Positions 21,638 to 22,065 of a stretch of 22,065 bases of DNA are shown piece by piece; positions within the stretch are counted from its first letter, which is position 1; every line of letters starts with the position of its first letter. The notes under the pieces were generated by a model. The model was not told the origin of the DNA. It worked only from the letters and a program-made list of their open reading frames with translations, and made no database searches. Location of the stretch: the NCBI GenBank assembly GCA_035695045.1, contig DASSEX010000083.1, forward strand, positions 1 to 22,065, in the 5' to 3' direction. The stretch comes from DASSKP01 sp035695045. Its GTDB lineage: Bacteria; Actinomycetota; Actinomycetes; JAFAQI01. The position numbers were made by a program, and so were the translations under genes.

Positions 21638-21973
21638 ATGGTGATGCGTATGCGTATGGCAGCCGTTCGTCGCCAAGCACTGGTTGCGCTCGCGCTGGTG
21701 GTTGCCGTGGTCATCCAAAACGCACGGTCCGGTTCCAGCGACACCGCGTGGCAGGCAGTGGCACTCGGCGCTGGTTTCCTGGCACTGTTGTGCCTTACTC
21801 CAGCCGCGTTCACCCGGACACCAGGCATGTACCGAGCCGGGGCGATCGTCGTCGCGGTGCTCCTGACCATCGCGGCTGTGCAAGGCGTCATCGTCGGGAG
21901 CTTCTATGCCCTTCCGGCAGCCATCCTCGCGTGGCTGACGACTGCCCCCATCCGCAAGGCCCCCGTCGAGTAA
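21638..21973 (+). CDS. Small integral membrane protein, unknown function
   Basis: A protein of about 111 residues with a basic N-terminus (MRMRMAAVRRQ) and four hydrophobic stretches at about 13-27, 40-55, 64-85 and 87-101, ending in a short charged tail. The positive N-terminus suggests a cytoplasmic start. Several starts are possible: ATG 21638, ATG 21644, ATG 21650 and ATG 21656. The longer GTG at 21587 adds residues unlike a membrane protein N-terminus. CATACT at 21617-21622 is a -10 candidate. I do not recognise a family. The G/C third-position bias and coherent membrane segments support coding. It is divergent from the sulfurtransferase and the possible broken gene. Confidence 0.6.
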   Translation: MVMRMRMAAVRRQALVALALVVAVVIQNARSGSSDTAWQAVALGAGFLALLCLTPAAFTRTPGMYRAGAIVVAVLLTIAAVQGVIVGSFYALPAAILAWLTTAPIRKAPVE

Positions 21974-22065
21974 CGGCTCTGTTGGCGCACTGCTGTGCTC
22001 GGGCGCCGAAAGCTGAATCTGCGGTTGCGACGATGAGGGGCGATAGAGGTGTCGGAGAACGGCAC
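21974..22065. other. Intergenic end of window, weak hairpin
   Basis: These 92 bases contain no gene that I can support. GCAC-TGCT-GTGC near 21988 forms a small perfect hairpin inside a looser GGCGC/GCGCC pair, which could serve as a terminator of the membrane protein gene. There is no T tract. Confidence 0.25.

Noticed and set aside
20362..22065. AGAACGGCAC occurs three times (near 20362, 21343 and 22056)
   Set aside because: The shared core is only 10-12 bases, flanks do not match, and the spacing is irregular. There is no sign of a repeat family or attachment site.
1..22065. Mobile element, prophage, CRISPR or toxin-antitoxin system
   Set aside because: No transposase, integrase, direct-repeat array, terminal repeats or paired small toxin and antitoxin genes were found, and base composition is even across the window.

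Overview
The window is GC-rich bacterial DNA with strongly G/C-biased third codon positions, frequent GTG and TTG starts and 1-4 base gene overlaps. The gene families (an F420-type luciferase-like oxidoreductase, DUF2630, DUF3089, a [3Fe-4S] ferredoxin, cytochrome P450, and a small protein of a kind I associate with actinobacteria) point to a soil-type actinomycete. The exact genus cannot be told. I see no tRNA, rRNA, CRISPR array, transposase or phage gene.

Layout. (1) 1-4348, + strand: a run of hydrolase and transferase genes: DUF3089 alpha/beta hydrolase (5' end outside the window), metallo-beta-lactamase-fold hydrolase, PlsC-type acyltransferase, small alpha/beta hydrolase, APH-family phosphotransferase. 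(2) 4342-5484, - strand: an M48-type membrane protease frame that runs without a stop into a small conserved protein with its own ribosome binding site. (3) 5526-9461, - strand: a tight five-gene operon reading ferredoxin, zinc alcohol dehydrogenase, F420-type oxidoreductase, patatin-like phospholipase, Gfo/Idh/MocA dehydrogenase. (4) 9578-12194, + strand: crotonase-fold enzyme, 2,4-dienoyl-CoA-reductase-like SDR, then a MerR-type regulator. (5) 12191-15152, - strand: two amidohydrolases, one D-aminoacylase-like and one of the amidohydrolase-2/ACMSD type. (6) 15241-18501, + strand: a secreted Asp-box (sialidase-like) protein, then a coupled cupin dioxygenase-like gene and cytochrome P450. (7) 18558-22065: small membrane proteins, a PNPOx-like flavin protein, DUF2630, a two-domain sulfurtransferase, and a poorly resolved stretch.

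How it fits together. Blocks 3-6 look like a catabolic island for a lipid-like, terpenoid/steroid-like or aromatic compound. They contain a P450 and ferredoxin for oxygenation, alcohol dehydrogenase and F420 oxidoreductase for redox steps, crotonase and dienoyl-CoA reductase for CoA-thioester chemistry, amidohydrolases, and a C-C-cleaving type cupin. Two regulatory clues tie the parts together. A 14-base sequence containing the palindrome TGACG-N3-CGTCA occurs in both divergent promoter regions (ferredoxin/crotonase and amidohydrolase/sialidase-like). A KstR-type box, TAGAACACGTTCCA, lies just upstream of the ferredoxin. The substrate is not known from sequence; the steroid or lipid link is inference.

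Several genes without a Shine-Dalgarno sequence have a TANNNT -10 element ending 6-7 bases before the start codon, which suggests leaderless transcripts.
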